NCBI GenBank assembly: GCA_024653865.1 | Contig: JANLHD010000038.1 | Span: 1 to 15,619 of the forward strand | Origin: an archaeon | GTDB taxonomy: Archaea; Iainarchaeota; Iainarchaeia; Iainarchaeales; Iainarchaeaceae | Reading direction: 5' to 3' | Length of the DNA: 15,619 nt | In this document: piece after piece, positions 7,815 to 15,619 of the stretch | Layout of the letters: each line of letters starts with the position of its first letter | Numbering within the stretch: the first letter of the stretch is position 1 | Made by a program: the position numbers and the translations under genes | The notes under the pieces: generated by a model | The model's input: only the letters and a program-made list of their open reading frames with translations | Databases searched by the model: none | What the model was told of the DNA's origin: nothing

Positions 7815-8357
7815 ATGGCTTCTATAATGCGCATTGATGACGAGGTTAGGCTCAATATTCTTGCCGCCTTGCTCAAAAGCGGCTCGGTTACCGCGAACAT
7901 AAACCAGCTCCAGCACCACACCGGCTACCACAAGGCAACCATAAAATCCTCCCTGGATTTCCTTGCAAAAGAGGGCCTTCTTACGGGTTATGGCCCGAAG
8001 GTTGATTTCAAGAAATTCGGGTACAAGCTCGAGGTTCTTTCGCTTCTCCAGGCTGACCTCACGCAGGAAAAGTTTTTTGAAAAATTCCTGAAAGAGGTGG
8101 ATTCCGACCCGAACCTATACTCCCTCTCCGGCCTTGTGGGCTCGGGAAATTACAATTTGATTTCAAGGCACATTTACCGCGATATTGAATCATACCATGA
8201 GGGCGTGAACTCAAAGTATTTCAGAAAGCTTGGGGGCATTCATGATTTCATAAAGCGCCGCGACATTTTTTATGTGACCGAGCCATTCTACAAAATGTCC
8301 TCGCGCACGAGTTCGCTCATAAAAATAATCCGAAAATCAAGGGGCTATGATTCATGA
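7815..8357 (+). CDS. Winged-helix regulator, Lrp/AsnC-like but divergent
   Basis: A 180-residue protein. The N-terminal half (about residues 8-60) is a winged helix: DDEVRLNILAALLKSGSV, then a recognition region HTGYHKATIKSSLDFLAKEG, then a basic wing. The second half (about 75-165) has the alternating strand/helix layout of a RAM domain, including GLVGSGNYNLISRHIY where Lrp proteins have their 'G-x-Y-D' turn. It is weaker than the regulator at 4756, so the Lrp label here is an inference. ATG 7815 fits the promoter; ATG 7827 is an alternative. Its last four bases overlap the NFACT-R start (ATGA), so the two are probably translationally coupled. Confidence 0.8.
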   Translation: MASIMRIDDEVRLNILAALLKSGSVTANINQLQHHTGYHKATIKSSLDFLAKEGLLTGYGPKVDFKKFGYKLEVLSLLQADLTQEKFFEKFLKEVDSDPNLYSLSGLVGSGNYNLISRHIYRDIESYHEGVNSKYFRKLGGIHDFIKRRDIFYVTEPFYKMSSRTSSLIKIIRKSRGYDS

Positions 8358-9151
8358 AAGTGGACATAGATTTTTTGAAGTCCCTTGAGGAGAACGCAAA
8401 TGCGTATTATGCCGAGGCAAAAAAGGCGAAGAAAAAACTTTTGGGGCTTGAAAAGGGAGTTGCAAAGGTCCAAAAAAAGATTGCGCAGGAACACGAGTCG
8501 GGCCCTGTGGAGCGCATTGCTGTTCGGAAGCGCGAGAAGAGGTGGTTTGAAAAATTCCATTGGTTCTTCACCTCGGAGGGCCTGCTTGTTATTGCCGGGC
8601 GAGATGCCAGAAGCAACGAGGATGTCGTGAAAAAACACATGGAAAAAAACGACGTTTATTTTCACGCGGATGTGCATGGGGCGCCGCACACGGTGCTAAA
8701 GGCGGGGGAAAAAAAGCCCGGGAAAAAATCCCTTGCCGAGGCGGCTATTTTTGCCGCGGTTTTTTCAAAGGCGTGGCGCGAGCAATTGGCTGCTGTCGAT
8801 GTTTACTCGGCCTCGCCTTCGCAGGTGAGCAAAAATGCTCCGTCAGGGGAATCCCTTGGAACTGGGGCTTTCATGGTTTATGGCGAGCGGGAGTGGTTTA
8901 GGAAAACCCCGCTCGAGTACGCCTTGGGGTTCGCAAAAAAAGGGGATTTTTACGAGGTTTTTGGCGGCCCGCTTGCTTGTGTTGAAAAATGCGAACTTGT
9001 GATGATTGTTGTGCATGGCAAGGATTCGAAGGGCAATGCTGCCAAAAAGGCGCTTTCTCTGGCAAAGAAAAAGCTTGGTTCCCAAATAAATGCTGGGGTT
9101 GATGATATTTCAAACCTGCTTCCCTCCGGCGAATTGGGAATCAAAAATTAA
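8354..9151 (+). CDS. Stand-alone NFACT-R (DUF814) protein, truncated Rqc2/NEMF homologue
   Basis: A 265-residue protein. Residues 1-50 are a Lys/Glu/Ala-rich helix resembling the end of the coiled-coil arm of Rqc2/NEMF/RqcH proteins. From about residue 60 the NFACT-R domain is clear: RWFEKFHWFFTSEGLLVIAG, RDARSNEDVVKKHMEKNDVY and FHADVHGAPHTVLKAGE. Full-length archaeal homologues, which act on stalled large ribosomal subunits, also have NFACT-N and helix-hairpin-helix domains; these are absent. The NFACT-N domain contributes tRNA recognition for tailing in characterised homologues, so this protein should not do that alone. Upstream is an intact regulator in another frame, not a decayed NFACT-N, so this is not a simple frameshift. 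RNA or ribosome binding is the safest role. Confidence 0.9.
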   Translation: MKVDIDFLKSLEENANAYYAEAKKAKKKLLGLEKGVAKVQKKIAQEHESGPVERIAVRKREKRWFEKFHWFFTSEGLLVIAGRDARSNEDVVKKHMEKNDVYFHADVHGAPHTVLKAGEKKPGKKSLAEAAIFAAVFSKAWREQLAAVDVYSASPSQVSKNAPSGESLGTGAFMVYGEREWFRKTPLEYALGFAKKGDFYEVFGGPLACVEKCELVMIVVHGKDSKGNAAKKALSLAKKKLGSQINAGVDDISNLLPSGELGIKN

Positions 9152-11743
<2,592 letters not shown>

Positions 11744-11756
11744 AAATGCGCATTTC

Positions 11757-11766
11757 TTTTTTTTTT
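11757..11766 (+). terminator. T10 terminator after cdc48
   Basis: An uninterrupted run of ten T residues begins 14 bases after the cdc48 stop, just before the convergent lipoprotein gene. It is preceded by the palindrome ATGCGCAT. Confidence 0.6.
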
Positions 11767-11775
11767 GGTTTGCCT

Positions 11776-12615
11776 TTATGAGCCAGGGAAACTGCAAAGT
11801 TCCGCCGTATTTCCTTGTGCCACTAAAATTCCCGTTGCCCTTGTGCATTCTGCTGCCGTTACTTCGGATTCGCAGTAAATAAGTTCATAATCAAGCGACC
11901 TATTATAATCAAGGTTTCTTATTTCCCAGTATTGGCCCCTGATTCTGCCTTCGGACAGATGGTCGATTAGTTGTTCTTCCCAGAGTATTTGCCCGTTTGT
12001 ATATTTGTCCTGTATGGTTCTTGGCTGTGCAAAGTCGTTGTAATCTGGCACCTTGAGCCAGATTTTTGCGCCATAAGTTGGCGGATTGTCAGTGTTGTTT
12101 CGTATCTGGTAGAAAATGGTGTATTTTTTGGATACGCCTTCGAATTCGCAGAATTTGAGTTCCGCGCTGAAATCATATTTTTCGCTTTCCGGGTTGCAGG
12201 CAATTTCTGTGCACGCCACGCTTCCGTCCGCTTGGCAGTTGCAGGTGTTGCATTCCACTTTCCATGAGTCGCCTGGTTCATAGCCTCCGGCGCACATAGG
12301 TTCCGGCCCCGGGCTGCATGGTTCTTCCCATTCCCTTAGGCACTTTTGCTTGATCTCGCACCAAGAATATCCTGCTGCTATGAGGCATCCGTTCTCGTCC
12401 TTATCGCCGCCTATTATTTGGCCGTCGCTTTCGCAGGAGTCAACCAGAGTGTATCCTTTCGGCACGTCGCATGGCGTTGGGTACTCGGTGCATTCGCCTT
12501 CGGGCGAGGTTGCCGGAGTTATTACTTGTGCGCAGATTTCGGGATTGTTTTGCTGGGTGCACCCGGAGAGCGCCAAAATCAATAGTGCTAGAAGCAGCAA
12601 AAATGCCTTGTTCAT
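11776..12615 (-). CDS. Cys-rich surface lipoprotein with a pacifastin-like motif
   Basis: A 279-residue protein. The N-terminus is a lipoprotein signal peptide (MNKAFLLLLALLILAL, then lipobox LSGC), so the mature protein should be lipid-anchored at the outer face of the membrane through its first cysteine. Many cysteines follow. One block reads GCLIAAGYSWCEIKQKC and then REWEEPC, a motif I have an impression of from secreted proteins of poorly studied microbes. The next block has six cysteines in the order C-x13-C-N-x-C-x-C-x3-G-x3-C-T-x3-C (12196-12294), matching the pacifastin protease-inhibitor pattern apart from a slightly long first loop. The last 140 residues look like a beta-rich domain (YTIFYQIRNNT...GAKIWLKVPD). 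A TATA box lies 25 bases upstream. An inhibitor role is an inference; a disulfide-stabilised adhesion domain is the alternative. Confidence 0.85.
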   Translation of the reverse strand: MNKAFLLLLALLILALSGCTQQNNPEICAQVITPATSPEGECTEYPTPCDVPKGYTLVDSCESDGQIIGGDKDENGCLIAAGYSWCEIKQKCLREWEEPCSPGPEPMCAGGYEPGDSWKVECNTCNCQADGSVACTEIACNPESEKYDFSAELKFCEFEGVSKKYTIFYQIRNNTDNPPTYGAKIWLKVPDYNDFAQPRTIQDKYTNGQILWEEQLIDHLSEGRIRGQYWEIRNLDYNRSLDYELIYCESEVTAAECTRATGILVAQGNTAELCSFPGS

Positions 12616-12634
12616 GCCTCTATTTTGGAAAGAA

Positions 12635-12646
12635 CTTATTAAAAAA
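12635..12646 (-). promoter_or_regulatory. TATA box for the lipoprotein gene, overlapping a T-run after the protease gene
   Basis: Read on the - strand, the site is TTTTTTAATAAG. Its centre lies about 25 bases before the ATG at 12615, implying a leaderless mRNA. The T6 run just after the metalloprotease stop (12655) may also act as that gene's terminator. Confidence 0.5.
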
Positions 12647-12654
12647 TCGCGCCT

Positions 12655-13269
12655 TTAGCCGAAAAGCTGCACGTAGAAGGGGAATGCGAACACTCCGGAT
12701 GCGGCGATTAGCATTGTGAGGAGCCAAACTCCGATGTTCCACGTGAATACCTTGCTCCCGTCAAGCGGAAACACAGGTATCATGTTGAATGCCGCGAGGA
12801 AAAAGTTCACGTACATTGCCGAGAATATTATGTTGGAAATGAATTCCGAGGGTGTGAGCAAAAGGTGCAAAAGCCCAAAGCCCAGCACCACCAAAAGATT
12901 TGTTATCGGTCCCGCGAGCGAGATTATTCCGTTTTGCTTTACTGTGATGCTTTTCCCAAAAACATAAACCGCGCCGGGCGCCGCGAATATGAATGGTGAA
13001 CCTATAACCGCGAGCCCTATTGCAAGCAAGAGCCCCTCTCTCCACGCCCTAAATTCGGCGTGCGCGCCGTAGTGTATTGCCACATACTTATGTGCTAATT
13101 CGTGAAAAATAAATCCAGTGCCAACAGCGACCAGCATTACTGCCAGTTTTCCTAGAAATTGGGCTATTCCGCCCTGTTTGAAAAAGCCAAAGAGAAAACC
13201 AGCACTTGCAAAGGCTATGCTCACGGTGAGCCAGCTAATTATGAGGTCATTTCTTTCCCGTTCGTTCAT
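12655..13269 (-). CDS. Site-2-protease-like intramembrane metalloprotease (peptidase M50 family)
   Basis: A 204-residue, highly hydrophobic protein with about six membrane segments. Zinc-ligand motif HELAH (56-60) lies in the second or third helix, and the matching C-terminal motif NMIPVFPLDGSKVF supplies the third ligand D170 (family pattern N-x-x-P-x-x-P-L-D-G). The GISLAGP-type signature ISLAGPITN (116-124) is also present. Site-2 proteases cut substrate helices inside the membrane, often to release regulators or clear signal peptides. This one is short and lacks PDZ or CBS domains. The ATG at 13269 is chosen over an upstream in-frame start at 13314, because a TATA-like box (13294-13305) lies about 30 bases upstream of it. 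Substrates are unknown; the nearby lipoprotein and pilin-like precursors are only positional candidates. Confidence 0.92.
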   Translation of the reverse strand: MNERERNDLIISWLTVSIAFASAGFLFGFFKQGGIAQFLGKLAVMLVAVGTGFIFHELAHKYVAIHYGAHAEFRAWREGLLLAIGLAVIGSPFIFAAPGAVYVFGKSITVKQNGIISLAGPITNLLVVLGFGLLHLLLTPSEFISNIIFSAMYVNFFLAAFNMIPVFPLDGSKVFTWNIGVWLLTMLIAASGVFAFPFYVQLFG

Positions 13270-13293
13270 CAGAACAAAACTTTGTGCCCAAAA

Positions 13294-13305
13294 GCAATAA
13301 AAACC
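13294..13305 (-). promoter_or_regulatory. TATA-like box for the M50 protease gene
   Basis: On the - strand the site reads GGTTTTTATTGC. It is centred near 13299, about 30 bases from the ATG at 13269. Confidence 0.4.
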
Positions 13306-13335
13306 AAACCCCAATCATTACGTCAATCAACGAAA

Positions 13336-13345
13336 GTATTTTATT
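13336..13345 (+). promoter_or_regulatory. TATA box for the + strand pilin-like gene pair
   Basis: GTATTTTATT is centred near 13341, exactly 27 bases before ATG 13368, so a leaderless mRNA is predicted. The in-frame upstream start at 13284 would lie before the promoter. Confidence 0.55.
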
Positions 13346-13367
13346 TGTTTTTCTCCCAAAAGTATGC

Positions 13368-13538
13368 ATGGTTTTGGGTGAAAAGGCGCAGGTTTCAATT
13401 GAGCTAATTATCGTGCTGGCCGCCGTGGTGGCAATTGTGCTTTTATTGGTCTCTCAGCTGCAAAAGACCGCGGAGAAGGGTGCAAAGGTTTTCGACAAGA
13501 AAACCGACGATATTTTCGAGGAAATAGAGGACATATGA
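13368..13538 (+). CDS. Small class III signal peptide protein (pilin/archaellin-like), 56 residues
   Basis: The N-terminus has a canonical archaeal prepilin leader: basic MVLGEKA, a predicted cut before QVSIEL, then a hydrophobic helix (IIVLAAVVAIVLLLV). Mature position 5 is Glu, the residue pilins use for assembly. Only about 27 polar residues follow the helix, rich in Lys, Asp and Glu (KGAKVFDKKTDDIFEEIEDI), so there is no room for a globular head. It should be processed by a prepilin peptidase of the EppA/FlaK class and could form a thin filament or a membrane-anchored subunit. The start at 13368 matches the TATA spacing. Its stop overlaps the next start by four bases (ATGA). Confidence 0.85.
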   Translation: MVLGEKAQVSIELIIVLAAVVAIVLLLVSQLQKTAEKGAKVFDKKTDDIFEEIEDI

Positions 13539-13945
13539 AAAGGGCTCAGGTTTCCCTGGAATTTTTGCTGGTTTTCGCCGCATTCATGGCATTCATAACT
13601 GTCTTTGTTTCGGCGCTCCCTGAAGTGGTTTCTTCGGCATTTTTTGCAATGGATTTGAAGTCCGCACAATCCCTTTCGCAAGGCATTGATTATTTTTCCC
13701 GTGAATCCGAATTTTTGGGAAACGGCACTTCCTCGGAATTCTCTTACCAGGTTTTCGGCGAGTGGGCCTTTTTGGATTCGCCCCCGGGAATTGCGGTTTT
13801 GCATGAAGGCAGGCAGCGCCTTGTAGAGCTCCCGGAAAACGTGGAAGTTGAGAACCCCGGGTTTTTTTCAGAAAAAATTTCGCTGCTTGCGACAAAATCA
13901 GGGGGCAAAATTCTGGTCCGTGTGCGCGGTGTGCAGGGCGATTGA
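13535..13945 (+). CDS. Class III signal peptide protein (pilin-like), 136 residues
   Basis: The protein starts MKRAQVSLEFLLVFAAF, with a basic leader, a predicted cut between Ala and Gln, and mature positions QVSLE including Glu5. A hydrophobic helix follows to about residue 28. The remainder is a small beta-rich domain (YQVFGEWAFLDSPPGIAVLH, then KISLLATKSGGKILVRVRG), without cysteines. It overlaps the preceding gene by four bases and probably shares its mRNA and filament. Its last 48 bases overlap the tail of the convergent pilin-like gene on the other strand. It is the size of a small archaeal type IV pilin. Confidence 0.85.
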   Translation: MKRAQVSLEFLLVFAAFMAFITVFVSALPEVVSSAFFAMDLKSAQSLSQGIDYFSRESEFLGNGTSSEFSYQVFGEWAFLDSPPGIAVLHEGRQRLVELPENVEVENPGFFSEKISLLATKSGGKILVRVRGVQGD

Positions 13946-14224
13946 AACCCTGCGTTTGTCGGGAAAAAGCACCGCCGAGGAATCCGCGTTTTCTTTTTCG
14001 GTTTGGGAATTGATTTTGTAATTTCCTTTTCCAAAAATCATTTCGGCATCCGTTTCCATTTGCCCGGGGCCTGCGTTTTCCCTTGCCCAGATTGTGAGTG
14101 CGTCATCTGCAAGGTGCTTTGAAACTATTTTGCTTTCCTGTTCCGCCGGGGGCGGCATTGCAATGATTATTGCTATGAGCGCAAATAATGCCACGGTTGC
14201 TTCAAGTGAAAAGCTGCCCTTCAC
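13898..14224 (-). CDS. Minor-pilin-like protein with class III type N-terminus, 108 residues
   Basis: With GTG at 14224 as start, the protein begins MKGSFSLEATVALFALIAII. The one-residue basic leader and Gly fit a prepilin cleavage site, and S-F-S-L-E places Glu at mature position 5. One hydrophobic helix (about 7-24) is followed by a polar domain of about 80 residues without cysteines. An upstream TTG (14239) is also in frame, but GTG gives the standard leader and is preceded by G-rich sequence. It is the last of four same-strand genes; its first 23 bases overlap the tail of the gene before it. Confidence 0.8.
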   Translation of the reverse strand: MKGSFSLEATVALFALIAIIIAMPPPAEQESKIVSKHLADDALTIWARENAGPGQMETDAEMIFGKGNYKINSQTEKENADSSAVLFPDKRRVSIALHTAHTDQNFAP

Positions 14225-14660
14225 AAACCCCGACCCCAATCAAAGCCTTTTTTTCCGAAAATCCCTTCACCAAAACAAACCTCTCAACTATTGTGCATTT
14301 TTTGGGCGTTGTTTTTGGGGCGGCATCCCAGAGCAGTCGCACATAGGCAACGCTTGCCTCGTATTCGCCGAATTTTGTTGGCGCAATTTTTTCCAGCAAA
14401 GTCAGCAATTTTTCGTCAACCACATTTGCCTCCACCCTTTTCTTTTCGGGGTTGTAGTATGCTGCGCCCAGGAGGGGGTTTTTTTCATTGCGGTTTTTCA
14501 CGAGTGCCTGCGAGAGCGAAATCGCGAGCGTGCTTCTCTCGTGCTGCGCGCTTTTTGCCTTCTGCGTTTCAATGAATGCCCCGGCCATTGAGGATGTTAA
14601 AAGCAGCATTGAGAGAAGTATTGCGGACGCGAGCAGTGAATCAAGGCTGAAAATCGCCAT
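14202..14660 (-). CDS. Minor-pilin-like protein, 152 residues
   Basis: It begins MAIFSLDSLLASAILL. Cleavage after Ala2 would leave I-F-S-L-D, with Asp instead of Glu at mature position 5. The leader has no basic residue, which is unusual. One hydrophobic helix (about 5-27) is followed by a mixed helical and strand domain with two cysteines near the C-terminus (KKCTIVERF and GVCEGQ) that could form a disulfide. The N-terminal 25 residues closely resemble those of the gene before it (S-L-D-x-L-L-A-S, later T-x-S-M), which suggests a tandem duplication. It starts 20 bases inside the upstream gene. Confidence 0.8.
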   Translation of the reverse strand: MAIFSLDSLLASAILLSMLLLTSSMAGAFIETQKAKSAQHERSTLAISLSQALVKNRNEKNPLLGAAYYNPEKKRVEANVVDEKLLTLLEKIAPTKFGEYEASVAYVRLLWDAAPKTTPKKCTIVERFVLVKGFSEKKALIGVGVCEGQLFT

Positions 14661-14976
14661 AATGCATTTCCACCCCTATGCGCACGTAGTTTTTTCCTCC
14701 CAAAGATGCGACCGAAACGTTTTGCGCAATTAGCGCAGATTTTGCCCGGCCAAAAACCGCGTTGCCTTCCTCTATGTCACAATCAATTTCCGCCCATCCG
14801 CCGGAATTTGCATAATAATGATTGATTAGTGCGCCGCAGGCAACGGCGCCTGATTTCTCCGAAAGTTTTTCGCCAAAAACCGCAACCGCTTCGTGCATTT
14901 TTTCGTGCATGCTGGCGGTGAACAAAAAAAATCCGCATAGCACAATGGATGCTAACAAAAAATCAAGCGAGTTCAA
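14641..14976 (-). CDS. Minor-pilin-like protein without an apparent leader peptide, 111 residues
   Basis: The chosen start is TTG at 14976-14974, which overlaps the preceding stop (TTGA). It is preceded at seven bases by a GGAGG ribosome binding site (14988-14984). The protein then begins M-N-S-L-D-F-L-L-A-S. The S-L-D signature starts at residue 3, with the initiator itself at mature position 1, so no leader remains for a prepilin peptidase to remove. The hydrophobic helix covers about residues 4-23. The rest carries two cysteines (VACGAL and EIDCDIEE) and ends in a strand-rich tail. It is probably a duplicate of the next gene. Confidence 0.75.
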   Translation of the reverse strand: MNSLDFLLASIVLCGFFLFTASMHEKMHEAVAVFGEKLSEKSGAVACGALINHYYANSGGWAEIDCDIEEGNAVFGRAKSALIAQNVSVASLGGKNYVRIGVEMHYGDFQP

Positions 14977-15491
14977 ACAAATTCCTCCGCAAAGTAGCCT
15001 ATTGGGATGCGCAGGTAAATGGAGTAATTTTCGGAAATTATTTTTGCGCACGGGAAAATTTTTTTTCCTTGCCCGCCGGTTATTGTGTACGCGGCTATTG
15101 TCGGCTCGGCCCCGATGACTTCGGCTTTTGTGATAAGGGCGATTTCTTGGGCGCCGAGTTCTCCTTCTTCTTGCGTTTCCCCGTTTTTTTCCGAACAAAT
15201 TTTTGCGCCAATGCCAAGTTCCGCGAACGCCGAAATTATTCTTGCGTCAACAGCCGCCTTTATTGCCGCGGAGTTTTTTGTGAGTGCCGCGCTTTTGAAA
15301 AGTTCTTCGCTTATTGCACGGTCAAGATATGATTCGGCAATGCTTCTGCGCAGGTTTGCCTCCTCAAGCAGCATTTGTGCTTCACTTGCCTGCCGTCTTT
15401 CCGGGGCAATCGAGGCGGAAACTGATGCCACCAAAAGCACGGTTGCAATGCCCGCAAGAAGGCTGTAGGTGCCAAAAAAACCCTTTTCCAT
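14973..15491 (-). CDS. First gene of the minor-pilin-like operon, 172 residues, lacking Glu5
   Basis: It begins MEKGFFGTYSLLAGIATVLL. Lys-Gly then Phe suits a prepilin cleavage site (cut after Gly4), but mature position 5 is Tyr or Ser rather than Glu. In bacterial type II secretion, the tip pseudopilin GspK also lacks Glu5, so a tip-like role is a tempting inference. The hydrophobic helix (about 9-28) is followed by a long Ala/Glu-rich amphipathic helix (ERRQASEAQMLLEEANLRRS) and a C-terminal domain with two cysteines (AKICSEKNG and FPCAKII). A TATA box lies 27 bases upstream of ATG 15491. The three downstream genes overlap it in series, so all four are likely made from one mRNA. Confidence 0.8.
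   Translation of the reverse strand: MEKGFFGTYSLLAGIATVLLVASVSASIAPERRQASEAQMLLEEANLRRSIAESYLDRAISEELFKSAALTKNSAAIKAAVDARIISAFAELGIGAKICSEKNGETQEEGELGAQEIALITKAEVIGAEPTIAAYTITGGQGKKIFPCAKIISENYSIYLRIPIGYFAEEFV
14984..14988 (-). promoter_or_regulatory. GGAGG ribosome binding site that fixes the TTG start at 14976
   Basis: It reads GGAGG on the - strand, seven bases before TTG and inside the end of the upstream gene. It is the clearest Shine-Dalgarno site on this strand and supports coupled translation. Confidence 0.7.
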
Positions 15492-15512
15492 ATTGAAATG
15501 TGGGGGCGGAAC

Positions 15513-15524
15513 AAACTAAAAAGG
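15513..15524 (-). promoter_or_regulatory. TATA box for the four-gene pilin-like operon
   Basis: On the - strand the site reads CCTTTTTAGTTT. It is centred near 15518, which is 27 bases from ATG 15491, so a leaderless mRNA is predicted. Confidence 0.5.
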
Positions 15525-15529
15525 TTTAC

Positions 15530-15558
15530 GTCAATTGTCGATTAATTAATTGTCAATT
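15530..15558. repeat. Short A+T-rich repeats upstream of the pilin-like operon promoter
   Basis: GTCAATT occurs at 15530-15536 and again at 15552-15558, 22 bases apart (about two helix turns). AATTGTC occurs at 15533-15539 and 15548-15554, and TTAATTAA lies between. The site sits just upstream of the predicted promoter and overlaps the end of the preceding gene. It could be a regulator-binding site or simply A+T-rich sequence. Confidence 0.3.
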
Positions 15559-15619
15559 CCATTGGCATTCTTTTGTGCCGTCGGAGTTCAAATCAATGGT
15601 TGTGCATTCTTCTTGTGTT
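15553..15619 (-). CDS. 3' end of a Cys-containing protein (22 residues visible)
   Basis: The last 22 codons of an open frame enter from the right edge and stop with TGA at 15555-15553. The visible residues end TTIDLNSDGTKECQWN and contain two cysteines about 13 residues apart. The spacing and composition resemble small extracellular Cys-rich domains, such as those in the lipoprotein at 11776-12615. The fragment is too short for any functional call, and it could be a chance open frame. Confidence 0.45.
   Translation of the reverse strand, partial: TQEECTTIDLNSDGTKECQWN

Noticed and set aside
13270..13314. N-terminal extension of the M50 protease
   Set aside because: It overlaps the TATA-like box. 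The ATG at 13269 gives a normal polar N-terminus (MNERERND).
13284..13367. N-terminal extension of the 13368 pilin-like protein
   Set aside because: It would start before the TATA box and would place the prepilin leader in the interior of the protein.

Overview
The window is archaeal. It holds an archaeal-type replication factor C small subunit, an archaeal/eukaryotic-type methylthiotransferase (e-MtaB), a double-AAA CDC48 ATPase with an N domain, Lrp-type regulators, class III (pilin-like) signal peptides, TATA boxes about 27 bases upstream of start codons, and T-run terminators. Genes are short, densely packed and often overlapping, and several families appear in cut-down form. That suggests a reduced genome of the DPANN kind (Diapherotrites/Micrarchaeota-like). 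The placement is an inference; no rRNA or tRNA is present to test it.

Layout. 1-505 (-) is the 5' part of rfcS, divergent from a four-helix membrane protein (568-1080) that is followed by the ms2t6A tRNA-modifying enzyme e-MtaB (1097-2377) and a six-helix membrane protein (2402-3145). That last gene runs tail to tail, with a 41-base overlap, into an ATP-cone protein (3105-4661, -) that looks like a degenerate anaerobic ribonucleotide reductase. Divergent from it are an Lrp/AsnC regulator (4756-5241) and DNA topoisomerase I (5326-7464). A roughly 350-base gap with a T-run terminator cluster, inverted repeats and a strong TATA box leads to a second regulator (7815-8357), translationally coupled to a stand-alone NFACT-R protein (8354-9151). 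Then comes CDC48 (9197-11743), whose second AAA module carries an A+T-rich helical insert of about 130 residues.

The last 4 kb faces the cell surface. It has a Cys-rich lipoprotein with a pacifastin-like motif (11776-12615, -), a site-2-protease-type membrane metalloprotease (12655-13269, -), and six consecutive small pilin-like genes. Two are on the + strand (13368-13945) and four on the - strand (13898-15491), meeting tail to tail with a 48-base overlap. The four-gene set resembles a minor-pilin operon: three members have Glu/Asp at the position equivalent to Glu5, the first gene lacks it, and one member appears to have no leader peptide. The 3' end of another Cys-containing gene runs off the right edge.

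The most interesting items are the CDC48 insert, the pilin-like set, the NrdD-like ATP-cone protein, the pacifastin-like lipoprotein, the stand-alone NFACT-R protein, and the alternative pairings in the 7.5-7.7 kb gap.
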